Source: Pontiella desulfatans (GTDB lineage Bacteria > Verrucomicrobiota > Kiritimatiellia > Kiritimatiellales > Pontiellaceae). Taken from it: DNA of 64,000 nt. The notes below the pieces were generated by a model. The model saw nothing but the letters and a program-made list of their open reading frames with translations, ran no database searches and was not told the DNA's origin. Position numbers and translations under genes: made by a program. The stretch is taken from assembly GCF_900890425.1 (NCBI RefSeq), contig NZ_CAAHFG010000001.1, positions 3,782,001 through 3,846,000 of the forward strand, in the 5' to 3' direction. Numbering within the stretch: the stretch's first letter is position 1; every line of letters begins with the position of its first letter. Shown here piece after piece: positions 55,601 to 62,136 of the stretch.

Positions 55601-56431
55601 GTCGTTGTGCTCTTTTCCAAATAATGGTTTGCCCTTTACCGTGCCGTCGGGGTTCGTCGTAATCCCCAGCGTTGCGTAAACGCTGTCGGCGGCACTCAGG
55701 TTGGAGGCGGACGGACTGCTCCCGCGGATATAGTCCAGCACCCCGTTTTTCATTCCGACCAGGTCGGCCAATTCCTGTTCTGTCGGCGTTTCCCCGCCAT
55801 GGTTGCGCGGCAGCTCCGAGTAATACCGCATGCGCGACCAATGGTTGTCGCCCAGGTCAAGCTTGTATGGGATATGGGTGGAGGAGGCGCTGCTGGTAAT
55901 GCGGTCGCCCGTAAAATCCACGCGGTCGATAAACACCGTTCCGCCGCCCGCAACCGCCGGCATCTGCAACGTCATGGTCTGCAGATCCTGGGAATTTTTA
56001 TTCCCGAACATTTCATAGCGATAGCTGATGGAAACCGGGCGCCAGCCCTTCCAGTTCAGATAAAACCAGTAGTGGTACTGGACATTGCCGTTGCCATCCT
56101 TGAATGAGACCGTGACGGTTTCGTTCGACAGCGGCGCCTCGTTGTAGACCCACATGTAGAACGTGTTTTCGTAATAGCCCTGCACTTCGCTGGTCACCAA
56201 ACCCTGCGACTGCAAGTCCGTAACCGTCAGCACATCCCCGCTCCCCCAGTCCCACTGCAACGACTGCGAGCCCTCCTTGTAATGATAACCGGAAACCGAC
56301 AGTCCGCCCGTCGATCCGCTCCACGAGGCCGGCACCCCGCTTTCAAAACCGACATCAACCGCCGCATGCACGGAAGCGGCCAACCACATGGCCAACACCG
56401 GTACACTGTATTTGTGAATGCCAATACTCAT
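52694..56431 (-). CDS. Secreted PL8-type (chondroitin ABC lyase-like) protein 2
   Basis: 1245 residues. Signal peptide (VLAMWLAASVHA), lyase-N domain (VDVGFESGVPASWSG; GSQSLQWDWGSGDV), alpha/alpha toroid, then beta-sandwiches. Active-site text TGFHHNHYYPARY: His438 aligns with His501 of chondroitinase ABC I and Tyr446 probably with Tyr508 (one extra residue between them). Arg in MSLAGRGSPL matches the expected Arg560 region. C-terminal to about residue 920 come a DNRLRE module (DPSVNYGANAKMAIRSDK) and the Ca-repeat tail (DDDGDGFDNLAEFIAGTNPT). Start 56429-56431 has GAGGG at 5 bp. Follows PL8 protein 1 by 26 bp. Confidence 0.83.
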   Translation of the reverse strand: MSIGIHKYSVPVLAMWLAASVHAAVDVGFESGVPASWSGSTGGLSVSGYHYKEGSQSLQWDWGSGDVLTVTDLQSQGLVTSEVQGYYENTFYMWVYNEAPLSNETVTVSFKDGNGNVQYHYWFYLNWKGWRPVSISYRYEMFGNKNSQDLQTMTLQMPAVAGGGTVFIDRVDFTGDRITSSASSTHIPYKLDLGDNHWSRMRYYSELPRNHGGETPTEQELADLVGMKNGVLDYIRGSSPSASNLSAADSVYATLGITTNPDGTVKGKPLFGKEHNDSETIELLDNVILHYARDFYHNGSAGSRTKFMQMIRHTLDQGYQSGCVMETVHHIGYSFRPYPLAVLLMEDELKAEGLWDEAYAMACWFAALDGIWEPTAEVSNMDAGNTRTIARYCCIFFKDTVEEQVQYLKGLRDYVQVWATPQPQTGEGVKPDYTGFHHNHYYPARYVAPAYKSISWAVANMSGTEFGIDAQAYDHLKKCMLVQRLNASAKDMPMSLAGRGSPLTTINSISSGIGYLVNSPVVDGQLARAYNLMEPSDAVPGYQPEEYPNGFWQLNYAPMGVYRDDDWVADIKGFNNHFMGQEIYAGTSQYSRYAGYGAVEILYAGGNGASGKREEGWNWNATPGGTTIHLPWTQLNANGREDEKTDSIFCGALRFGAKAEYYLEGEDALEGEIGLFAMDFQQKNLSANHNPTFRFKKSVFCIDGKLICLGSGIQNDDAANATITTLFQNHLQNTADAVVVDGVSETGFPLDQTLGMTGNRWLLDNVGTGYYVPAGNDSIKLTKMNQTSPQQDGTGTYSGNFAVAWLDHETSPLNSKYEYVAVPKSSAAEMASFAGSAGAFYSVVKNDAAGHIVKSGSVEAYALFAPNSSLAGSVVKGNSDPCLVMLEGDGIIDLTLVNPVLNFDGAGVLDAPVPVELILNGTWAIIDADAGISLVSTNGSETTLRFQTNNGEPLDVQLANPHAEIEERTFQFTPIHDAHSSQNDPSVNYGANAKMAIRSDKFSKAMHGYLMFDADTEGMIPLSAMLRLYCSHNDIILTVHDVADTSWTEGALTWNQQPAIGGVVDSHSVVIDSWESFDVTASVSGAGKLSFGLMSNEGSYSNVDTKEGANVPVLEVVAVSLGGDKDADGLPNGWEFEYFGGATNATVSVDDDGDGFDNLAEFIAGTNPTNAGSFFAASSTNLSSGFVVEWSAVSNRSYGVWHSVSLTNAFTNLASGILFPQGAYTDTAHNAVSAGFYKVDVQRAD

Positions 56432-56457
56432 AAAATCCCTCATCCTGTTCAAGATGC

Positions 56458-59400
56458 CTACGGCACCGGCCTCACATCCACCTGGTAGAAACCTTCCGAC
56501 TCACCGGCATGGAGAGTATCCGTATAGCTGTTTTGCGGAAAGAGGATTCCGGCCGCCAGATTGGTGAAGGCGTTAGTCAGCGAAACGCTGTGCCACACGC
56601 CATATTCGCGATTGGAAACGGCGCTCCACTCCACCACAAAACCGGAAGGCAGGTGCGTGGATGAGGCCGCGAAAAAGGATGCCTCGTTGGTGGGATTGGT
56701 TCCCGCAATGAATTCGGCCAGATTATCGAACCCATCGCCGTCATCGTCCGCAGAGGCGGTCGCGTTGGTTGCCCCGCCGAAATATCCGAACTCCCAGCCG
56801 TTGGGCAGTCCGTCGGCATCCTTGTCTCCGCCAAGGCTGACCGCCACGACCTCCAGCACCGGCGCATTCGCACCTTCCTTCGCATCGACATTGCTGTAGC
56901 TCGCCTCGTTGCTGATCAGTCCGAACGACAGCTTACCATCGCCGGATACGGAAGCGGTCACATCGAACGTTTCCCAGACATCGGCATCGACCGAACGGGA
57001 ATCGGCCACCGCGCCCATGGGCGGCTGGTTGTTCCAGGTGAGCGCCCCTTCCGTCCAGGTGGTGTCGGCCACATCGAGAACGGAAAGCACGATGGGGTTG
57101 TGCGAACAGTAGAGCTTGAGGGTTGCCGAAAGCGGAATCATCCCCTCGGTATCGGCATCGAACATCAGATAGCCGTTCATGGCGGAGTCATATTTGTCCG
57201 ACCGGACTGCCAGCTTGGTGTTCACCCCATAGTTTGTGTCCGGGTTCGACTGAACCGTGTGCGCATCGTGAATGGGATTGAATTCGAAAGTTCTTTCTTC
57301 AACGGGGACACTTTCATCCAACAGCTCAACATCGAACGGCTCAAGGTCGTCGGTCATGAACAACAGCGTAGTTTCGGTTCCATTCGTTGAAAGCAGCGAC
57401 ACACCGGTGTCGGCATCCGTAATCGTCCAGGTTCCGCGCAAGGTAAGTTCCACCGGAACCGGGGCGGGGTCATCGTAGGATCGGGCTTCCAGCCCCTGAT
57501 CGGGATTGACCATGGTGAGTTTGATCGGATTGCTTCCGCCGACCATCACCAGGCAAGGCTCGGAGCTGCCCTTGACCACCGTATCCAGCGAATTGACGGC
57601 AGCGGTAAACCGGGCATGCGCCTCAACATCGCCAAACCGCACAACGTGTGCGGCGGAATCCTTCTGCAAAACCTCATAGGGTTTGCCCGACATCGTTGCG
57701 CTGAAGGCCTGCATTCCAGCCGAATCGGTGGCGGGTTTCACCACATATTCATACCCGGCTCCCGATGGAGCTTTCCCGTGGTCGAACCAGGCCGTCGCAA
57801 AATTACCCGAGGTGGTTCCCGTACCGTCCTGCTGCAGCGACGTCTGGTTCTGGCGCGTAATCTTCAGGCCTTGAGACGAATCAATATGGTAGCCCGTACC
57901 GTAGGCATCCAATAACCAGTGGTCTCCATCCACAACGGTATTGCTGTAAGGAAAGGCCGTGATGCTGGAGTTGTCGAGCACGATGGGATCGGAGGTGTTG
58001 TTGAGCTTCCCCTGGAACAATGTGGTGATGATGTCGTTCGAAGCATCGGTACACTCAATATCCGAGCCGAGGCAGACGATGTAGTCATCGATGAAAAACC
58101 AGGATTTCCTGAACCGGAAGGAACCGTCGTGCGTGGGGGTCAGGCTTCCGTCCTGCTGAAAATCGGTGGCATACATCCCGATCTCGCCGCGGTCGAGTAT
58201 GCGCCCCGCCTCGATTTCATTAAAACGAAGACCTCCTGCAAACGTTGAGGCCGCCCGTTCGTCGGAACGGGAACCCGGCGGGTTCAGATCGGCATGAGGC
58301 AGGACTTTGGTGGTGGTTCCGGGCGGGCGGTTCCAATCCCAGCCATTGATATGGAAGCCGCTGGCCGTAAAGCCGCCGGGATACATGATTTCCAATGCTC
58401 CATACGACTGGTAGCGCCCGCACCGGTTTTCGCCCGAATAGGTTTCGGTTCCCCAGAACACATTGTTGAGGCCATGCGCCGTCGCCACCCAGTTGTCCTT
58501 GCGGTAGACCGCAACCGGGCTCCAGTTGAATTGCCAGAAACCTTCCTGGAAGGTTTCTGTTGGATAGTTCGCCATCAACGTCGAGTCGTCGCCGTGGATC
58601 CGGTTGTAGGCGGAGGCAATCATCGGGTCGGCCGTTTCGCCGAGCACATCCCCGCCGGCATAGGCCAGATTATTGAAGGCGCCTTGGTTTAGCGGCGAGG
58701 GCTGCGAAAAGGGATAGCGGCCGCAGAGGCTGTTGGCATATTCACCGCTCGCGGTCGACATGACGAGCGAAGCATAGGCCATGTCGCGGAAGTTTTCATA
58801 ACTCTCCTGCGCGATCTGAAATTGTGTGCCGATCAGGGCATGCAGCACATCGGCATAGGACGAGAAGGCATACATGTAGTGGTTGTAATGCGTCCAATGA
58901 TGAAACCCGGTTCCATCGGGCTTGATCCAGTCGCCGGTGCCCTTGGCGGGCACATTAGAAAAATCGAGGAACTGCTTGAAGCCCTTCAATTGGCGAACCG
59001 CTTCGTTGTCGTCCTCAATAAACGCCAGTGTGCCCAGCTGAAACCTGAAATTCGTATACACATGATCGGAACTCAGCGCATCGTCGCCCGGCCATTCCGG
59101 AACCCAACTGCGCCTGGCTTTGAAGACCCACATCGCGGCGTCCACCAGCTCCGCCCGCAAATCCGTTGGAAGGTATTCGAGCATCAGCACCAGCCCCTGG
59201 AAATAGTCGCGGGTGTCGTACCAGCCATAGGAAAAATCGGAGCCGCCGGCATAGCCCAGATCGTTCAGGTGCCACAGCAGGTTCTTCGCCATTTCATAGG
59301 AGTTGCTGTTGCCGGTGTGGAAAAAGTGCTGCGCCAAATCCAGCAGGTGGCCATCGGCTTCTTGCGGCGTGGTCACCTGCCCTTTAATGGCGTTTCCGTT

Positions 59401-60135
59401 AACAACAATGTTAAGGCTGTTGTAGTAGGTCGTGGCGTTCGAAATGTTCGGCGTTCCACCGTCGAACCAGTTGCGCAGGTAGGTGCGCAGCGTCGTCAGG
59501 TCGGCTAGCTCCCCGGCGGTGGCCGGCGCATACGGAATGTTCGGCGCCAGGGCATCCACGTCGATGTATCCCGTGTCGGAATAATAGCCCGACACATCGG
59601 GCATCTGTCGGCTGGCATGGCGGGTGTAGCGGCTGCGCACAAATTCCCAGTCGTCCAGGAATACGGTGCCGGAGCCGGTGGATGGCGCGTGGATGACCAC
59701 TTTATCAATATCAGTGGTCGATCCGGAAATGGCCTGCATGTCGTAGCGGTAGCTTCGCGAGATGCGGCGCCAACCCTGATAGTTCAGGTAAAAATCGAAA
59801 TGGTAGTTCACCGTTCCGGATGCATCCAGAAACTCAATCGTCAACGGTTCATTGATGGATGCTTCGTTATAAACAAAGGCCTCCATCGTGTGGTTGTAGA
59901 AATCGAGAATCTTCGAGGGGTCGATTCCCGGCGTGGCCACCTCCAGCGTATCGCCCGCCACCCAATCCCACCGCAACGAGTCGGAGCCGATGCGGTAATG
60001 GTCTGAACTGATTGCCAGGGAACCTGCCGTCGCACTCCAGTTGGCGGGCACACTACCCTCGAAATCAATGGTCTGAGCCTGCAGCCCACCTGCGGCCAGG
60101 AAGAAAAGAGCAGCGCTGGTTAGCAACAGTTTCAC
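56458..60135 (-). CDS. Secreted PL8-type (chondroitin ABC lyase-like) protein 1
   Basis: 1225 residues. GTG start 60133-60135 (GAGGG at 6 bp; the frame opens 31 codons earlier through a hairpin) gives the signal peptide KLLLTSAALFFLAAGGLQAQ. Lyase-N domain (TIDFEGSVPANWSATAG; GSDSLRWDWVAGDTLEV), then the catalytic toroid with DGTGFHHWTHYNHYMY: His413 and Tyr420 equal His501 and Tyr508 of chondroitinase ABC I, and SLCGRYPF supplies the Arg. DNRLRE module (NPDTNYGVNTKLAVRSDK) and Ca-repeat tail at the end. It is the best preserved of the three. Substrate by family: chondroitin, dermatan or hyaluronan chains; specificity unproven. Confidence 0.86.
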   Translation of the reverse strand: MKLLLTSAALFFLAAGGLQAQTIDFEGSVPANWSATAGSLAISSDHYRIGSDSLRWDWVAGDTLEVATPGIDPSKILDFYNHTMEAFVYNEASINEPLTIEFLDASGTVNYHFDFYLNYQGWRRISRSYRYDMQAISGSTTDIDKVVIHAPSTGSGTVFLDDWEFVRSRYTRHASRQMPDVSGYYSDTGYIDVDALAPNIPYAPATAGELADLTTLRTYLRNWFDGGTPNISNATTYYNSLNIVVNGNAIKGQVTTPQEADGHLLDLAQHFFHTGNSNSYEMAKNLLWHLNDLGYAGGSDFSYGWYDTRDYFQGLVLMLEYLPTDLRAELVDAAMWVFKARRSWVPEWPGDDALSSDHVYTNFRFQLGTLAFIEDDNEAVRQLKGFKQFLDFSNVPAKGTGDWIKPDGTGFHHWTHYNHYMYAFSSYADVLHALIGTQFQIAQESYENFRDMAYASLVMSTASGEYANSLCGRYPFSQPSPLNQGAFNNLAYAGGDVLGETADPMIASAYNRIHGDDSTLMANYPTETFQEGFWQFNWSPVAVYRKDNWVATAHGLNNVFWGTETYSGENRCGRYQSYGALEIMYPGGFTASGFHINGWDWNRPPGTTTKVLPHADLNPPGSRSDERAASTFAGGLRFNEIEAGRILDRGEIGMYATDFQQDGSLTPTHDGSFRFRKSWFFIDDYIVCLGSDIECTDASNDIITTLFQGKLNNTSDPIVLDNSSITAFPYSNTVVDGDHWLLDAYGTGYHIDSSQGLKITRQNQTSLQQDGTGTTSGNFATAWFDHGKAPSGAGYEYVVKPATDSAGMQAFSATMSGKPYEVLQKDSAAHVVRFGDVEAHARFTAAVNSLDTVVKGSSEPCLVMVGGSNPIKLTMVNPDQGLEARSYDDPAPVPVELTLRGTWTITDADTGVSLLSTNGTETTLLFMTDDLEPFDVELLDESVPVEERTFEFNPIHDAHTVQSNPDTNYGVNTKLAVRSDKYDSAMNGYLMFDADTEGMIPLSATLKLYCSHNPIVLSVLDVADTTWTEGALTWNNQPPMGAVADSRSVDADVWETFDVTASVSGDGKLSFGLISNEASYSNVDAKEGANAPVLEVVAVSLGGDKDADGLPNGWEFGYFGGATNATASADDDGDGFDNLAEFIAGTNPTNEASFFAASSTHLPSGFVVEWSAVSNREYGVWHSVSLTNAFTNLAAGILFPQNSYTDTLHAGESEGFYQVDVRPVP

Positions 60136-60170
60136 GGACAACCCTCGGAACAGCCTTGTGCAGTGTTTAG

Positions 60171-60201
60171 CGGAAAACCCGCCATGCAGGCGGGTTTTCC
60201 G
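60171..60201 (-). terminator. Strong hairpin between the 60234-61979 gene and PL8 protein 1
   Basis: 13-bp perfect stem CGGAAAACCCGCC / GGCGGGTTTTCCG with a 5-base loop, 33 bp after the upstream stop and before the GTG of the next gene. T residues lie in the stem rather than after it. May partly terminate or protect the first message. Confidence 0.65.
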
Positions 60202-60233
60202 GAATAATCCATAATTGGATGGGAACAATGGGT

Positions 60234-61979
60234 TTAGTCGACGTCGAGCTTCAGGAAGAGCTGGCTGCCCGAAGTCCCGACCGATTCCATATAGGTTCCG
60301 AGCTCGCCGTCGGAAACCGAAACCGCGTTCGTGGCAATCGGCTCCCAGTCACCCGTCGTCAGGCTCGCGCGCGCCATCACCCTGGCCACCACCGAGTCGT
60401 CGCCAACGAGATAGTAGGTGTAGTTTCCAGCCGCATCCAGCACCGGCTGCGATCCCTGGTCGGAAGCACCGTCCGGCAGCACGGGGTCGCCGCCGAAGAC
60501 ATATTCGCCATAGTTGTTCAGTCCGTCTCCGTCGTCGTCGCCCGTTTTTCCACCCGTAACCCCCTTCTCGGCTTCCCACTCGGTATACGGGGGAAGGAAG
60601 ACCGGCTTGACGTTCGAGAGGACATAGGCGTTGTCGATCTTCACGCCGATATTATTGCCGCGCGAGGAGAAGTAGAAGCGGTTGAAGTCCACCCCGACAC
60701 AGGCGCTGTTGGTGTAGCTCGGCATTTTGGTACTTCCACCGAATACAACCCCATCCACCAGCGGAGAAATCACCAGGTTGGTGCCGGCACGCTCGATTCT
60801 CATCTTCCAGTTCTGCATGGTGTTGGTGCTGGTGAATTCCCGGGTTGTTTCATCGTCCGGGAAATCCGTCGGCCACGCATCGTATGCATCGAAAAGGTTG
60901 ATGCTGGAATACTGTTTCTGGTTGATGCGGAACCCGTAGCCGGCATTGTTGGTCAACGCGGAATCCGTCAGCGTCATGATCCCCACCGGCGAAGAGGTGT
61001 TGGTATAGGCGCTGCCCGACACATCCTCGAAATAGGCCAGGTCAACCGACAGCTCCAGCCAATCCCCGTCGTTTTCCAGCTTGAGGTCTTCGAAGTCCAT
61101 CGTAATGGAGCTCCAGGCATTGCTGGTGGATTCATCGCGAATCGCCAGGAGACCCGGATAGTTGGTGCCGTTGTATTCCTTGGCCTCCGCGCCGTCATGC
61201 GTCCAGCCCTTCAAGGGCAAAACACCGTTGGTGCTGCTGAACGTATCGGAAAAATAGAACGGCAGCATATCCACTTCCGCCCCCGCCGTTGCGTTGGACG
61301 CAATCAGACCACTATCGTTCAGGAAGCTCGGCCCCGTGTCTAGATAGGTGTTGTCATAATAGACCAGTCGGATGCCGCCACCGTTTGTCGCCGCCGCATT
61401 GACAATATCCGTCAGATCCCACTCATAGGTACCCGCCGCAGTGTCCGCCGGCAATTCGCCGATTTTGACATAGTTCAGCGCATTGCCAACCAAAGTCGCA
61501 CCGGAACCGGTGGCAAGGTTGGTGACAACGGTTGAATCCAGCGTACGTCCTAAGCCGGTAAAGCTGACATACCAACCGGAAGCCAGACAATTGGAGCGTC
61601 GACCACTGTAGTCCACCTTGAATGTCCAGGCATTGGTGACCATGCCGGACACGTTGTAGTCCCAAACCGCAATACCGCCCGTCGATGAACCGCCATAACG
61701 GTTCAGCTTCACCAGCTTTGTGCTACCTGAAAACGTACTGACGATTGCTCCGGTAAAGCCTCCGACTCCAAGATCAACCGAAGTCAAAAGGCTGAAATCG
61801 CCTTGCACTGTTCCCCTTGTGTTTGCATTCCCGTTGCCCGTGCGGGTAACAAATCCAGCAAGGCGATCAACATCATTGGTGTCGTTGTTCGTATCGAGAT
61901 TCAGCGAACCAACCAGCTCGGCGCTGGCGAGGGTTGCAGACAGGGCAACCGTTGTGAGTATGGCTAATGTTCTTTTCAT
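60234..61979 (-). CDS. Secreted protein of unknown function (LamG/CBM-like beta-sandwiches)
   Basis: 581 residues. Signal peptide (MKRTLAILTTVALSATLASA). Two beta-rich parts: residues 20-230 (LVGSLNLDTNNDTNDVDRLA; YEWDLTDIVNAAATNGGGIR) and 240-470 (YFSDTFSSTNGVLPLKGW; LELSVDLAYFED; FYFSSRGNNIGVKIDNAYV), the second resembling concanavalin-like sandwiches. Ends with a Ca-binding repeat (KTGDDDGDGLNNYGEYVFGG) and a short beta domain. No catalytic motif seen. First gene of transcription unit 1, with GGAGG before the ATG; followed by a strong hairpin. Possibly a glycan-binding protein. Confidence 0.75.
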   Translation of the reverse strand: MKRTLAILTTVALSATLASAELVGSLNLDTNNDTNDVDRLAGFVTRTGNGNANTRGTVQGDFSLLTSVDLGVGGFTGAIVSTFSGSTKLVKLNRYGGSSTGGIAVWDYNVSGMVTNAWTFKVDYSGRRSNCLASGWYVSFTGLGRTLDSTVVTNLATGSGATLVGNALNYVKIGELPADTAAGTYEWDLTDIVNAAATNGGGIRLVYYDNTYLDTGPSFLNDSGLIASNATAGAEVDMLPFYFSDTFSSTNGVLPLKGWTHDGAEAKEYNGTNYPGLLAIRDESTSNAWSSITMDFEDLKLENDGDWLELSVDLAYFEDVSGSAYTNTSSPVGIMTLTDSALTNNAGYGFRINQKQYSSINLFDAYDAWPTDFPDDETTREFTSTNTMQNWKMRIERAGTNLVISPLVDGVVFGGSTKMPSYTNSACVGVDFNRFYFSSRGNNIGVKIDNAYVLSNVKPVFLPPYTEWEAEKGVTGGKTGDDDGDGLNNYGEYVFGGDPVLPDGASDQGSQPVLDAAGNYTYYLVGDDSVVARVMARASLTTGDWEPIATNAVSVSDGELGTYMESVGTSGSQLFLKLDVD

Positions 61980-62050
61980 GATCTGTATTCCTCCATGTTT
62001 TCTGCGTTAGTCACCCAGTCACATTATCTTCAAGGTGAAATTCTTCTTTC

Positions 62051-62128
62051 GGTATGATGGACATAGTATCCGGTCACTTTGAAAAAAGAAGATTTGCTTT
62101 GCGCAATAAACTGCCGGGATTTGCGCAG
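62051..62128 (-). promoter_or_regulatory. Regulated promoter with two TTGCGCAA/G boxes (unit 1)
   Basis: Minus strand: box at 62121-62128 (CTGCGCAA), box at 62099-62106 (TTGCGCAA), 22 bp apart; weak -35 CTTCTT (62091-62086), -10 TACTAT (62068-62063). Positions 62051-62075 match 52532-52557 in nearly every base (GGTATGWTGGAYATAGTA, then GGTC). Same spacing and similar 77-nt leader as at 52531-52610. Confidence 0.7.
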
Positions 62129-62136
62129 AATAAAAA

